From CAIWHR01 sp963836265 (GTDB lineage Bacteria > Pseudomonadota > Gammaproteobacteria > Burkholderiales > Casimicrobiaceae): DNA of 64,000 nt. The position numbers and the translations under genes are program-made. The stretch covers positions 1 through 64,000 of the forward strand of contig CAWIIO010000006.1 in the NCBI GenBank assembly GCA_963836265.1. The letters are read 5' to 3'. The notes under the pieces are model-generated. The model searched no databases. It saw only the letters and a list, made by a program, of their open reading frames with translations, and was not told where the DNA came from. This document shows, one piece after another, positions 1-7,430 of the stretch; the stretch's first letter is position 1, and each line of letters begins with the position of its first letter.

Positions 1-337
1 CTAATGCTGCTCCCAATCCTAGCTCTGATATTGAGCGCTGCAATCCTAGCTGTTGGGCGCTCACCGACGCGTGGCCCATTGCGTGCAGTCGTGTTGTGTC
101 TGAGCATTTTTTGGATCACCCATGCTGCCGCACAGATAGGCGGCACGCCGGTCATTACAATTTCCCCCGTTACCCCGACGCCGAATGACGTCATCCGCGT
201 AACGGTCGATACACAAAGCATTTGTTATCCGACGGCCCCAGCAGATGGACTAGCTGTATCCACCTTCGGTAATGTCATCCAAATCGTCTTGAGCGCTCCA
301 TGTCCCGATGTGGTGGGCGTTCCGCCACCGATACTAG

Positions 338-1170
338 AACCTATCTCAAATTCAGTTGAAAGATGAAGTTCATCGCCTACAATTGTGAATATGCAGCGAT
401 TGAGCGACGAGCATTGGGAACGGATTCGGGAGTATTTTCCCGAAGAGAACATTCCCGATGGTCGCCCCTGGCCGCAAGCCTGTGCCGGCGCGCCAAGTGT
501 TGGACGCGGTGCTGTGGATTCTGAACACCGGCGCACAGTGGCCGATGCTTCCGCAGTGCTATCCGAACTACAAGACAGTGCATCGTCGCTTCCAGCAGTG
601 GTGCGAACGCGAGATATTGCGCGAGATCCTTGCGAAGCTGGCCAACGACCTGCGTAACCGTGGCGAAATTGACGAGAGCGAGTGCTACATCGACGCGACG
701 TTTGCGAGCGCGAAAGGTGGTGGTGCAGAAATCGGGCCGACACGTCGCGGCAAGGGCGTCAAGATTCTGGCTATCGTCGATCGTAACGGCCTGCCGCTGT
801 CGGTGAGCACGCACGCAGCGAATCATCACGAGGTCACGCTGGTGCAACTCAGTTTCGACTTCTACATGCTGGAGGCGAAGCCGCAGCATCTGATCGGCGA
901 CAAAGCATATGACAGCGATCGGTTGGACGGCGAGCTGAAGCAGCAAGGGGTGGAAATGATCGCGCCGCATCGCTCCAATCGACACCTTAAAACGCAAGAC
1001 GGCCGCCGCCTGCGCCGCTACGCGCGCCGATGGATTGTCGAGAGGTATTTCGCGTGGTTGCAATGGAAACGTCGCTTGCTGGTTCGTTGGGAGTACTACA
1101 CCTCAAATTTCCTCGGTTTCGTGGAGCTGGCCTCAATCACGATGCTCCTGAAACGGTTTTGAGATAGGTT
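338..1170 (+). mobile_element. IS5-family insertion sequence (IS427-like)
   Basis: An 833-bp element bounded by a 13-bp perfect inverted repeat (AACCTATCTCAAA at 338-350, its complement at 1158-1170) and flanked on both sides by CTAG (334-337 and 1171-1174), the palindromic target used by many IS5-family members. It carries one transposase spread over two overlapping frames. The ends and target duplication are intact, so the insertion looks recent. Because CTAG is self-complementary, the exact split between terminal repeat and target duplication is ambiguous by up to four bases. Confidence 0.9.
391..1162 (+). CDS. IS5-family DDE transposase in two frames
   Basis: Cut-and-paste transposase of the IS. 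The first frame (from ATG 391; an upstream GTG at 385 is possible) gives the typical N-terminus MQRLSDEHWERIREYFPEE up to DGRP. The rest (GRKPVPARQVLDAVLWILNT onward) lies in the +1 frame and runs to 1162. The DDE residues are visible as D in CYIDATF, D in LIGDKAYDSD and E in WIVERYFAWL. The frames join at the codons CGC CCC TGG around 463-471: reading CCC and then skipping the T of TGG restores DGRP-GRKP. CCC-T is a known shift-prone tetranucleotide, so this may be programmed frameshifting, which occurs in some IS5 members. A simple one-base mutation would look the same. Confidence 0.85.
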
Positions 1171-1464
1171 CTAGTCTTGAACGTAAATGTTGGACCGCTA
1201 CCCGCGGGGGCGTACCAAGTTCAGTACAGCCTGAGTGTTCGTAGTGGCGGCGTATACCAGCCGCCTGCGCTTCTTGCCGCTCTGCCGTTTACGATTTTGG
1301 CCGCCGCGCCAGCATCATCCATACCAACAACGTCTGCCGGAGCACTCGTAATACTTACGCTTTTGGTATTGGCGTTAGCTTGGAAAGTCTTTCGTCGCAT
1401 GAATGGCAGCAAGGGAGCAGCTCATATAGCGGTCCGCTCCCGGCTCGACATATAAGCCAGTGCG

Positions 1465-1547
1465 GCCTAACCTGTCGGTCAACACGGACGCCCCGCTGGC
1501 GGGGCTGCGCCCGCGCCGCGGGTCGCCGGTTGCCTTGGTTCGTAGGC
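1465..1547 (+). other. attC-like recombination site 1 (degenerate 3' end)
   Basis: Starts with GCCTAAC (R'' consensus RYYYAAC), followed by TCGGTCAACACGGACGCC, a GC-rich palindromic centre, then GGTTGCCTTGGTTCGTAGGC, where the expected R' (GTTRRRY) has lost one T. The sequence and spacing match site 2 at 1830-1913 almost base for base on the left arm. It lies between the split IPTL-like gene and the small membrane gene at 1608. Confidence 0.6.
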
Positions 1548-1607
1548 GCCAAGCTCCGCGAGCAGTAGCACAATAGCGATGCCGATCATAACTTTTGGAG
1601 GGCCGCG

Positions 1608-1787
1608 ATGGAACCGTTTGCATTCGGTGGAATATTCTGGCTCGTCATCTTTGTCTTCGGCCTCATTCTAGCTGTTGCATGGATCGTCCTGCCGCTCGCA
1701 CTAATTGGCACCAAACCGTTGCTTCGTCAGCTTATTGCGGAAGTCCAGCGCACGAATTCGCTTCTCGAGCAACGTCGTACGCCATAA
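1608..1787 (+). CDS. Small membrane protein, 59 aa, probable integron cassette gene
   Basis: ATG with a strong ribosome binding site (GGAGG at 1597-1601). The protein begins MEPFAFGGIFWLVIFVFGL, has one or two hydrophobic segments, then the amphipathic tail TKPLLRQLIAEVQRTNSLLE. The pattern of hydrophobic helix, GTKPLL turn and short coiled tail is, to my knowledge, common among small proteins in proteobacterial cassette arrays; the function is not known. The gene is bracketed by attC-like sites 1 (1465-1547) and 2 (1830-1913), as expected for a complete one-gene cassette. The competing frame at 1595-1810 has no sensible composition and was left out. Confidence 0.7.
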   Translation: MEPFAFGGIFWLVIFVFGLILAVAWIVLPLALIGTKPLLRQLIAEVQRTNSLLEQRRTP

Positions 1788-1829
1788 CGGGTCGGTTGAT
1801 TCCAAAGTGATTCGTTATGTCGCCTTGGC

Positions 1830-1913
1830 GCCTAACCTGGCGGTCAACACGGACGCCCCGTCGGCAGCGCTTCGCGCTCGCGGCGGGTCGCCGGTTACCT
1901 TGATACGTTGGAC
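1830..1913 (+). other. attC-like recombination site 2
   Basis: R'' is GCCTAAC (1830-1836), R' is GTTGGAC (1907-1913); both match the consensus RYYYAAC/GTTRRRY. Between them are an L''-like GGTCAAC, a GC-rich imperfect stem (GCAGCGCTTCGCGCT near the loop) and an L'-like GGTTACC. The 84-bp length is within the attC range. R'' and R' are not fully complementary, as expected when R' belongs to the next inserted cassette. The cassette after it has been cut by the IS66 element at 2007. Confidence 0.75.
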
Positions 1914-2090
1914 GTCACCACGCACCGTCGCCTTCCAGATGGTCAAACACACGATCCCGCAGACGATGTTTGCGTAGTCATGCAACTGATCGGGAGCATA
2001 TGAACCGTAAGCGTCCGGTGAGCACCGTCTTGAATCAATTTTGAGCGGTGGCGAAGATGGTGTCCACCAAGAGGATAGTGGATACCAAAG

Positions 2091-2489
2091 ATGGGCAGAG
2101 CGAAGCCGGATTTCGTTGACGGAGTCCGTACGAATCGTACCGGACGGCGAACGTATACGGAAGATTTCAAGCTGTCCGTCGTGCGTGAATGCAGTGAGCC
2201 CGGCGTATCGCTGGCGGCGGTAGCGATGGCGCATCGGATCAACGCCAATCTGGTCCGTCGATGGGTTCGACATCGGGGCATGCCGGACGCGAGGCGGAAG
2301 GAGGTGGCCAAGCTGCTGCCGGTCACCATCGAAGGCGAGGGCGCGACCCCTGGCGTCGACACTGGGAAGCGAACGAATTCGAACGCAGCCCTGATCGAGA
2401 TCGAAGTTTATGGCGCTCGCATTCGGTTGCGCGGGGGCGTCGATGTCGCGTCACTGCGCAGCGTGCTCGACGTGCTCGCGCAGCGATGA
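2091..2489 (+). CDS. tnpA: IS66 accessory protein TnpA
   Basis: First gene of the IS66 element, 132 aa. It contains a helix-turn-helix region typical of this Orf1: TYTEDFKLSVVRECSEPG, then SLAAVAMAHRINANLVRRW. The protein is needed together with TnpB for IS66 transposition, probably by binding DNA. The C-terminal part (IEIEVYGARIRLRGG) is the usual short beta segment ahead of tnpB. It ends in an ATGA overlap with tnpB (2486-2489), which implies translational coupling. No defect is visible. Confidence 0.85.
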   Translation: MGRAKPDFVDGVRTNRTGRRTYTEDFKLSVVRECSEPGVSLAAVAMAHRINANLVRRWVRHRGMPDARRKEVAKLLPVTIEGEGATPGVDTGKRTNSNAALIEIEVYGARIRLRGGVDVASLRSVLDVLAQR

Positions 2490-2833
2490 TTGGATTGCCG
2501 GTAGGAACCAAGGTCTGGATCGCCGCCGGCGTGACCGACATGCGCAAGGGCATGGACGGGCTTGCCGCACTGGCGCAGACGGCGCTCGAGCAGGAGCCGT
2601 TTTCTGGGCACGTGTTCGTGTTCCGCGGCCGCCGCGGCGATCTATTGAAACTGGTGTGGTTCGATGGCGATGGATTGTGCCTGTTCGCCAAGCGGCTGGA
2701 ACGCGGCCGCTTCATCTGGCCGCAGGCGAGCAGCGGAACGGTGTCGCTGACGGCGGCGCAACTGTCGATGCTGTTGGAGGGTATCGATTGGCGACGACCG
2801 CAACGCACCTGGCGGCCGGAGGCTGCAGCGTAG
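2486..2833 (+). CDS. tnpB: IS66 Orf2-like protein TnpB
   Basis: 115 aa, starting in the ATGA overlap with tnpA. It begins MIGLPVGTKVWIAAGVTDMR and has the family core VFRGRRGDLLKLVWFDGDG and LFAKRLERGRF. TnpB is an accessory protein required for IS66 transposition; its biochemical role is not established. The length is normal and the frame intact. Confidence 0.88.
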   Translation: MIGLPVGTKVWIAAGVTDMRKGMDGLAALAQTALEQEPFSGHVFVFRGRRGDLLKLVWFDGDGLCLFAKRLERGRFIWPQASSGTVSLTAAQLSMLLEGIDWRRPQRTWRPEAAA

Positions 2834-4152
2834 CGCCTTGCATTGTGCGGAAGTCGACCTACACTGGGTAGGTGCCCGAGCTTGCTGCCCCACCACTTCC
2901 AAATGATGTCGAGGCGCTCAAGCGTCTGGTGCTCGAGCAGCGCGAAGCACTGGCTGCGCACACCATCGAGATCGAGCATCTGAAGCTCATCATCGCCAAG
3001 CTGCGGCGGCTGCAGTTTGGGCGTTCCTCGGAGAAGCTGTCGCGCGAGATCGACCAGTTGGAGCTGCGCCTGGAAGAACTGCAAACCGCGCAGGCGCAGG
3101 CGCCGACCGTAGAGCAGCCGCTGGCGCAGCCGGAGTGCGAGAAGCCCGCCCGTAAGCCGCTGCCCGAGCATTTGCCGCGCGAGCAGGTGGTGCATCAGCC
3201 GGCGTGCGCGTGTCCTGACTGTGGCGGCACCCTGCGCCGCATCGGCGAGGATGTCAGCGAAGTGCTGGAATACGTGCCGGAGCACTTCAAGGTGGTGCGC
3301 CATGTGCGGCCGAAGCTCAGCTGTGCCGACTGCCAGCGCATCGTACAAGCGAGCGCGCCGACGCGGCCGATTGCACGCGGCCTGGCTGGGCCGGGATTGC
3401 TCGCGCATGTCCTGGTGGCGAAATACGCTGATCACCTGCCGCTGTACCGGCAGGCGCAGATCTACGCCCGGCAGGGGATCGACCTTGATCGCTCCACGCT
3501 CGCGGATTGGGTGGGCGATTGCAGTCGGCTGCTCTCGCCGCTGGTCGACGCGCTCGGTCGCTATGTGATGACCGTGGAAAAGCTGCACGCGGACGACACC
3601 CCGGTGCCGGTGTTGGAGCCAGGACGCGGCAAAACCCGGACCGGACGGCTGTGGACGTACGTGCGCGATGACCGGCCGTGCGGCAGCACCGATCCACCGG
3701 CGGTGCTGTTTCGCTATTCGCCCGATCGCAAGGGGGAGCATGCCCGGCGGCATTTGAAGAGTTTCGGCGGCGTGCTCCAAGCGGACGCCTATTCCGGCTT
3801 CGGCGAATTGTATGTCGACGGCCGCATCCTGGAAGCGGGTTGTTGGGCGCACGTACGGCGCAAGTTCTACGACTTCCACGAGAGCACGCGCTCGCCGGTC
3901 GCGGCCGAGGCGCTGCGCCGCATCGGCGAACTGTATGCAATCGAGGAACCCATCCGCGGCCGCTCGCCAGCGGAGCGTGCCCGCGTGCGGGTCGAGCGTG
4001 CCGGACCGTTGCTGGACGCGCTCAAGAACTGGCTCGAAGTGCAACTCACCCGAGTGTCGAAGAAGTCCGAGCTGGCGGTGGCCATTCGCTACGCGCTGTC
4101 GCGGTGGACGGCGATGACTCGGTATCGCGATGATGGCCGGCTCGAGATCGAC

Positions 4153-5650
4153 ACGGATGTATTTGACAAGCCCTTTATGCGGGTTCTCGCTTTGCGGGCG
4201 CCCTCGGCTTTGGCGGGACGGCTTTCCACGCCGAGGCGAAGCGCCGATATTCGTCTTCGGCCATCCCGAGCCATGCGCGCTCCTTATCGCGAACCGTCTG
4301 CAGACTGTACTCGCGCGCGGGTCCCGGCTTGTTGCCACCACGGCGAGACGCGTGACCGGCCTTCAGCTCCAGCTCGCGCAGCTTCCACTGCAGGAGCGCC
4401 GGTCGTTTCCAGGCGTAGTCTTCCCCCTTGGTCAGCATGTGCCAGATAAGCACCGCCAGCTTCCGAGCCGTGGCTACCGCGGCGACTTGCTTCCCGCGCT
4501 TGGCGCTGACGCGATTGAAGAATGCGCGCAGCGGCCCTGGCGCCGCCGCAATCGACCAAACGGACTCCACCAGCATCGCGCGGGCATGACCCCGGCCCTG
4601 TTTGGTGATGTGACCGTGGAATGCCGGATGATCACCGGACTGGTGCACGCATGGGTTCAGCCCCAGGTAGCTGACCAGCTTCTCCGGGCTGGAGAAACGG
4701 GTGATGTCGCCGATCGCAGCCAGGACGCTGGCAGCGACGATGGAATTCACTCCACCGATCGTCATGAGTCGCTTCACGTTCGGCTGATCGAGTGCCCGCT
4801 GCGCCAGGTCCTTGTCGATCACCAGCAGCTCGGCGGCGAGTCGGTCGAGTTCATCGAGGTGACGCAACACCAGGCGTTTCTGATCGACGGGCACGGCCAA
4901 CTGTTCGAGCCGGGCACGCCCCTTCTTGGTGAAGAGGTTGCCGGCCTCACGAGGAATCAAGTTGGCATGCAGGACGGATTGAACCCTGTTCTTCAGCCGA
5001 GTCGTCTGCGAAACAAGCTGGGTGCGTTCGGCGATGCACCGGCGCTCGGCCTGGACCGATTCGGGCGGTATCCAGACTTCCGGCAAGAACCGCGCGGCGT
5101 GCAGTCGGGCGAGAACCGCAGCATCGATCTTGTCGGTCTTGACCTTCGCCCAGGCGATGGCCCGCACCTGCAACGGGTTGGCTACGACTACGCGATGGAC
5201 AAACGGCGTCAGAAGGCGAACGATGATCGCCGTGTTGCCGGTGGCTTCCAGCACCACGTCGTCGTCCCTGCTAAGCTCTTTGCAGAACTCAAGCACTGCC
5301 TCGCGATCCATGGCGAAGCGACCGTGGTCTCTCACCGTGCCGTGCTCCAAGATGGCGACCTGAGCGAAGGACCGATGAACATCAAGTCCGATTACTCTCA
5401 TTTGGGATCCTCCTACAGTGAACACATCACAGCGGGAGCTCGCGGGTCACACGACAACTACGGATTCGCGCTCGCAGCGCATCCGGGCGAATCGAAGGGG
5501 CGGCCAGATAACAACTCGAGCTCGCAGCTCATTGTCAATTTCGGCCTGCCCGCAAGACATGCTCCCGTCGCCCCAATCCCGGCTTTGAGACGATACCCCT
5601 GTCGGAATATCGTTCACCGCCGCGAGGCGCGAGAGTGAAACATGCCAGAT
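4153..5650 (-). mobile_element. IS110-family element inserted in IS66 tnpC
   Basis: About 1.5 kb separating the two halves of tnpC, containing one minus-strand DEDD transposase. The ends were inferred from where tnpC breaks (after LEID at 4152) and resumes (AACAACGCC at 5651). IS110 members usually lack long terminal inverted repeats, and none is evident. A 12-base direct repeat, CCAGATAACAAC, occurs at 5504-5515 and again at the right junction (5645-5656), so the right end could alternatively be near 5503. Confidence 0.8.
4175..5401 (-). CDS. IS110-family transposase
   Basis: 408 aa from ATG at 5401. The N-terminal RuvC-like DEDD domain is visible as MRVIGLDVHRSFAQVAI (first D), LEATGNTA (E) and KVKTDKIDAAVLARL (DxxD). 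The C-terminal transposase_20 domain includes LMTIGGVNSIVAASVLAAIGD, FSSPEKLVSYLGLNP and ITKQGRGHARAMLVE. The length fits the IS110 group. It inserts DNA through a mechanism involving the DEDD domain and a C-terminal serine. No internal stop is seen, so it may be active. Confidence 0.9.
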   Translation of the reverse strand: MRVIGLDVHRSFAQVAILEHGTVRDHGRFAMDREAVLEFCKELSRDDDVVLEATGNTAIIVRLLTPFVHRVVVANPLQVRAIAWAKVKTDKIDAAVLARLHAARFLPEVWIPPESVQAERRCIAERTQLVSQTTRLKNRVQSVLHANLIPREAGNLFTKKGRARLEQLAVPVDQKRLVLRHLDELDRLAAELLVIDKDLAQRALDQPNVKRLMTIGGVNSIVAASVLAAIGDITRFSSPEKLVSYLGLNPCVHQSGDHPAFHGHITKQGRGHARAMLVESVWSIAAAPGPLRAFFNRVSAKRGKQVAAVATARKLAVLIWHMLTKGEDYAWKRPALLQWKLRELELKAGHASRRGGNKPGPAREYSLQTVRDKERAWLGMAEDEYRRFASAWKAVPPKPRAPAKREPA

Positions 5651-5952
5651 AACAACGCCGCCGAACGAGCGCTACGCGGCGGTTGCCCTGGGTCGGAAGA
5701 ACTATCTGTTCGCCGGCTCCGACGCCGGCGGCGAGTATGCGGCCGCGATGTACAGCTTGATCGGGACAGCGAAGCTCAACGGCATCGACCCGGAAGCGTA
5801 TCTGCGCACCGTCTTGGAACGCATCGCCGAACATCCCATCAATCGCATCGCCGAACTACTGCCCTGGGCCCTTTCGACCGAACATCAGACCGAGAACCGA
5901 CTCGCCGCTTAACAGCACTCGCAGTCAAGACGGTATTCCCCGGACGCTTACG

Positions 5953-6132
5953 GCGAACCCACTCGATCGATTCTTTCTTGAACGCATTTCGGGACTGGGC
6001 CACCTGGAGACCTTTCCAAGCGATGTCCGGGACGCGATTGAGATTGCAGTGCGGAAGCGATCCGGCGCCTACCGGAGTGGTGATGCGTTCACAATGCCGA
6101 ACCCAGCGATTCTTGTGTCTGCGGTCAAGTGA
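5953..6132 (+). pseudogene. 3' remnant of a SAM-dependent methyltransferase-like gene
   Basis: An open frame starts at the right end of the IS66 element and ends at TGA 6130-6132: 59 residues beginning ANPLDRFFLERISGLGHLE, passing through DVRDAIEIAVRKRSGAYRSG and ending NPAILVSAVK. The layout (short helix, GD-type turn, final beta strand ending VSAVK) resembles the C-terminus of class I methyltransferases; this identification is from general pattern only. No start codon or 5' part is present: the DNA left of the IS66 element has no matching upstream gene. A typical attC site (6138-6197) follows six bases after the stop, so this was the tail of a cassette. Confidence 0.5.
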
Positions 6133-6137
6133 GCGCC

Positions 6138-6197
6138 GTCTAACAACGGCATGCAGCGGACGGCGCTTCGCGCCGCCGCTGATGCCGAGCGTTAGGC
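6138..6197 (+). other. Integron attC site (60 bp, canonical)
   Basis: GTCTAAC (6138-6144) and GTTAGGC (6191-6197) bracket a near-perfect imperfect palindrome: AACAACGGCATGCAGCGG on the left, GGCGCTTCGCGCC at the centre and CCGCTGATGCCGAGCGTT on the right. An unpaired extra A on one arm (GCGGACGG versus CCGCCGC) is the kind of extrahelical base that sets strand choice by IntI. This is the best attC site in the window and the anchor for calling the others. Confidence 0.88.
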
Positions 6198-6207
6198 GTC
6201 GCAAACC

Positions 6208-6756
6208 ATGAAGTCCTTCAGTCAGCGCAAAGGAATCAAGCCAGTTGCTGAAGTGGCCCAAATTGGCGCCATGAACGACGAACTGCGTAACTCGCTATGG
6301 AACGCACTGGACGCAGCGTTCTGGTCTACCGACGGCTTCGTCTACGGGCGGCATGGCGGCTATGGGGATATCGAGGACTTCAGTCGCGTCCTTTGGGCGC
6401 ATTACTTCAAGAAGGCCGTAGATTCGAGGCCAGGATACGGCCACCAGAATCGGGGACGTCAGATCCTGGATCGGATCCGAGAGTACTTTTTCAACTGTGA
6501 ATGGAACGAGGTCTACGACCTTCTCGAGTTTGTGGTCCGCGTCCACAGCAAAGAGAAGCCGCGCCTGCCAGACTTTCTGAATCAAGTTCTGGCGCGAGAG
6601 CTTGCTGGCTACAAATTCATTGATGGAATGCTCGTTGAGCCGGACGTGTCCGGCGGCGTCCTGCGGCGCGGCAGCGCCAGTTACTGTAACTTGGTTCCGT
6701 TAGGCCCTGGAAGTATAGAGGGAGAGCACGATGAGCAACGAACAGGTGGCACCTGA
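6208..6756 (+). CDS. Truncated AbiJ-type N-terminal domain protein
   Basis: 182 aa from ATG 6208, ten bases after the attC site. It begins MKSFSQRKGIKPVAEVAQIG and continues MNDELRNSLWNALDAAFW, then YFKKAVDSRPGYG and FNCEWNEVYDLLEFVV. This matches what I know of the AbiJ N-terminal domain (AbiJ_N4), found at the front of abortive-infection and related anti-phage proteins. The usual C-terminal effector domain is missing: after about residue 150 the sequence runs into low-complexity residues encoded by an attC-like right half (6671-6705), and the frame overlaps the next gene start. It is probably a broken defence gene. Confidence 0.65.
   Translation: MKSFSQRKGIKPVAEVAQIGAMNDELRNSLWNALDAAFWSTDGFVYGRHGGYGDIEDFSRVLWAHYFKKAVDSRPGYGHQNRGRQILDRIREYFFNCEWNEVYDLLEFVVRVHSKEKPRLPDFLNQVLARELAGYKFIDGMLVEPDVSGGVLRRGSASYCNLVPLGPGSIEGEHDEQRTGGT
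6671..6705 (+). other. attC right-half remnant
   Basis: GCAGCGCCAGTTACTGTAAC followed by TTGGTTCCGTTAGGC aligns with the L'-R' half of the other attC-like sites (for example GGTTACCTTGATACGTTGGAC in site 2), with R' GTTAGGC at 6699-6705. The left half is missing; the truncated AbiJ-like gene runs straight into it. The cupin cassette starts 26 bases downstream. Confidence 0.5.
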
Positions 6757-7075
6757 GACGAAAGGTGTTACGGTGAAGTTACTTGCAACGGTTGACCTTG
6801 GCCCTGAGATCGAGGGCATGACCGGGCGCCAACTTCGAATGCGTATGGTGACCATCGAGCCTGGAGGCGTCTTCGGCCCGATTCACGACCATAAAGACAG
6901 ACCAGGCACCGTCTACGTACTGCAAGGAACGATCACTGACCATCGAAATGGAGTCGCTACCGACTATGGGCCGGGAGTGGGCTGGCCCGAGGATAGGCAC
7001 ACCACACACTGGCTTGAGAACAGAGGAACGATTCCGGCGGTGGAGATCTCGGTCGATATAGTCAGGCAAGAGTAA
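6731..7075 (+). CDS. Cupin-domain protein
   Basis: 114 aa with a good ribosome binding site (GGGAGAG before ATG 6731). The cupin barrel is visible: MVTIEPGGVFGPIHDHKDRP gives the first metal-binding motif (HDH) with GTVYVLQGTITDH completing it. The second motif is weak (WPEDRHTTHWLENRGTIPA). Such single-domain cupins bind a metal ion and may be small isomerases, dioxygenases or sugar binders; the substrate cannot be told. The gene lies between two attC fragments (6671-6705 and 7089-7140), so it is a likely cassette. Confidence 0.8.
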   Translation: MSNEQVAPETKGVTVKLLATVDLGPEIEGMTGRQLRMRMVTIEPGGVFGPIHDHKDRPGTVYVLQGTITDHRNGVATDYGPGVGWPEDRHTTHWLENRGTIPAVEISVDIVRQE

Positions 7076-7088
7076 GCTCAGGCCCGAC

Positions 7089-7140
7089 ATCTAACACGGC
7101 CGGGCCCAACTAACACGCGGCTCAACCGGAGGCGCTTCAC
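7089..7140 (+). other. attC left-half remnant
   Basis: ATCTAAC (7089-7095) is an R''-like motif, and a second one is followed by CTAACACGCGGCTCAACCGG and AGGCGC, which lines up with the R''-L'' arm of sites 1 and 2. No right half follows; the sequence passes into an IS256-like remnant. It is probably an attC cut by that element. Confidence 0.35.
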
Positions 7141-7284
7141 CCCGACCGGCCCCAAGCCCGCCAGCAGCTCGCGCCGCGACTGCCACCCCGCACCACCGCC
7201 GGCCGACCTTCCTCATCGCGACGCTCGGCGAATTGCGACAGAAACTCGTCGAACTCGCGGTTGAACTACCGTATCCTTGCTCAT
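7140..7284 (-). pseudogene. IS256-like transposase remnant
   Basis: On the minus strand an ATG at 7284, preceded by GGAGACACGCGACC, opens MSKDTVV. In a shifted frame it continues as FNREFDEFLSQFAERRDEEG and RPAVVR. The start MSKDTVV and the later phrase about a (D)EEGR-PAVVR segment recall IS256-family transposases, but the middle is missing and the frame is broken. This is a short, uncertain remnant. The stretch up to the next gene (7285-7430) shows nothing else recognisable. Confidence 0.4.
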
Positions 7285-7430
7285 GGTCGCGTGTCTCCTT
7301 GTTGGTTGCTGAAATCCGACATCGACACTCGAATTCCAGCGGGTCACGCCGCCTTCTTCAACTCATCGTCGCACACCAGATTCAGTCATAGCTCGAGCCC
7401 GGCGGGAGCACTACGTGCCTGGGAGCTACT

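Larger units (their letters stand above)
4..1455 (+). pseudogene. IPTL-CTERM-like secreted protein gene, split by an IS5-family element
   Basis: The 5' part (4-337) and 3' part (from 1175) join in frame when positions 338-1174 (the IS plus one CTAG copy) are removed. The restored protein of about 200 residues has a hydrophobic N-terminus with a plausible signal peptidase site (THAAAQ), a beta-rich extracellular region (GGTPVITISPVTPTPND), and a C-terminal tail made of SIPTTSAGAL, a hydrophobic helix (LVILTLLVLALAW) and a basic end (KVFRRM). That tail resembles the IPTL-CTERM sorting signal, a variant of PEP-CTERM that anchors proteins for an archaeosortase/exosortase-type enzyme. The true start may lie upstream of the window, because an extra hydrophobic stretch precedes the likely signal peptide. 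The function of the exported domain is not recognised. The insertion separates the export part from the anchor, so the gene is inactive as it stands. Confidence 0.7.
2872..5912 (+). pseudogene. tnpC: IS66 transposase TnpC, interrupted and frameshifted
   Basis: The 5' part starts at GTG 2872 and runs to about 4152: N-terminal coiled coil, zinc-finger region (CACPDCGGTLRRIG followed by LSCADCQRI) and the DDE core including LHADDTPVPVLEPG. It stops at LEID, where the expected NNAAERALR continues only after the inserted IS110 element, from about 5651. After ALR an extra G near 5676-5681 shifts the frame; the rest (AVALGRKNYLFAGSDAGGE to ENRLAA) reads to a stop at 5910-5912. The enzyme is therefore dead twice over, and the element can move only with help from another copy. 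Confidence 0.85.
2007..5951 (+). mobile_element. IS66-family element with a nested IS110-family insertion
   Basis: The left end reads GTAAGCGTCCGG and the right end CCGGACGCTTAC (ending at 5951), the typical IS66 termini; the inner parts (ACCGTCTTGA) also match in inverted orientation. Genes tnpA, tnpB and tnpC follow in the usual order. tnpC is interrupted by an IS110-family element at about 4153-5650, and a one-base shift follows near 5676. Without the inner element the IS would be about 2.45 kb, normal for the family. The 8-bp flanks differ (TATGAACC on the left, GGCGAACC on the right), so there is no clean target duplication. Confidence 0.88.

Noticed and set aside
2323..4341. Long minus-strand open frame of 672 codons across IS66
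   Set aside because: It is antisense to tnpA, tnpB and tnpC, which have clear family motifs; its Arg/Gln/His-rich composition is what a GC-rich shadow frame gives.
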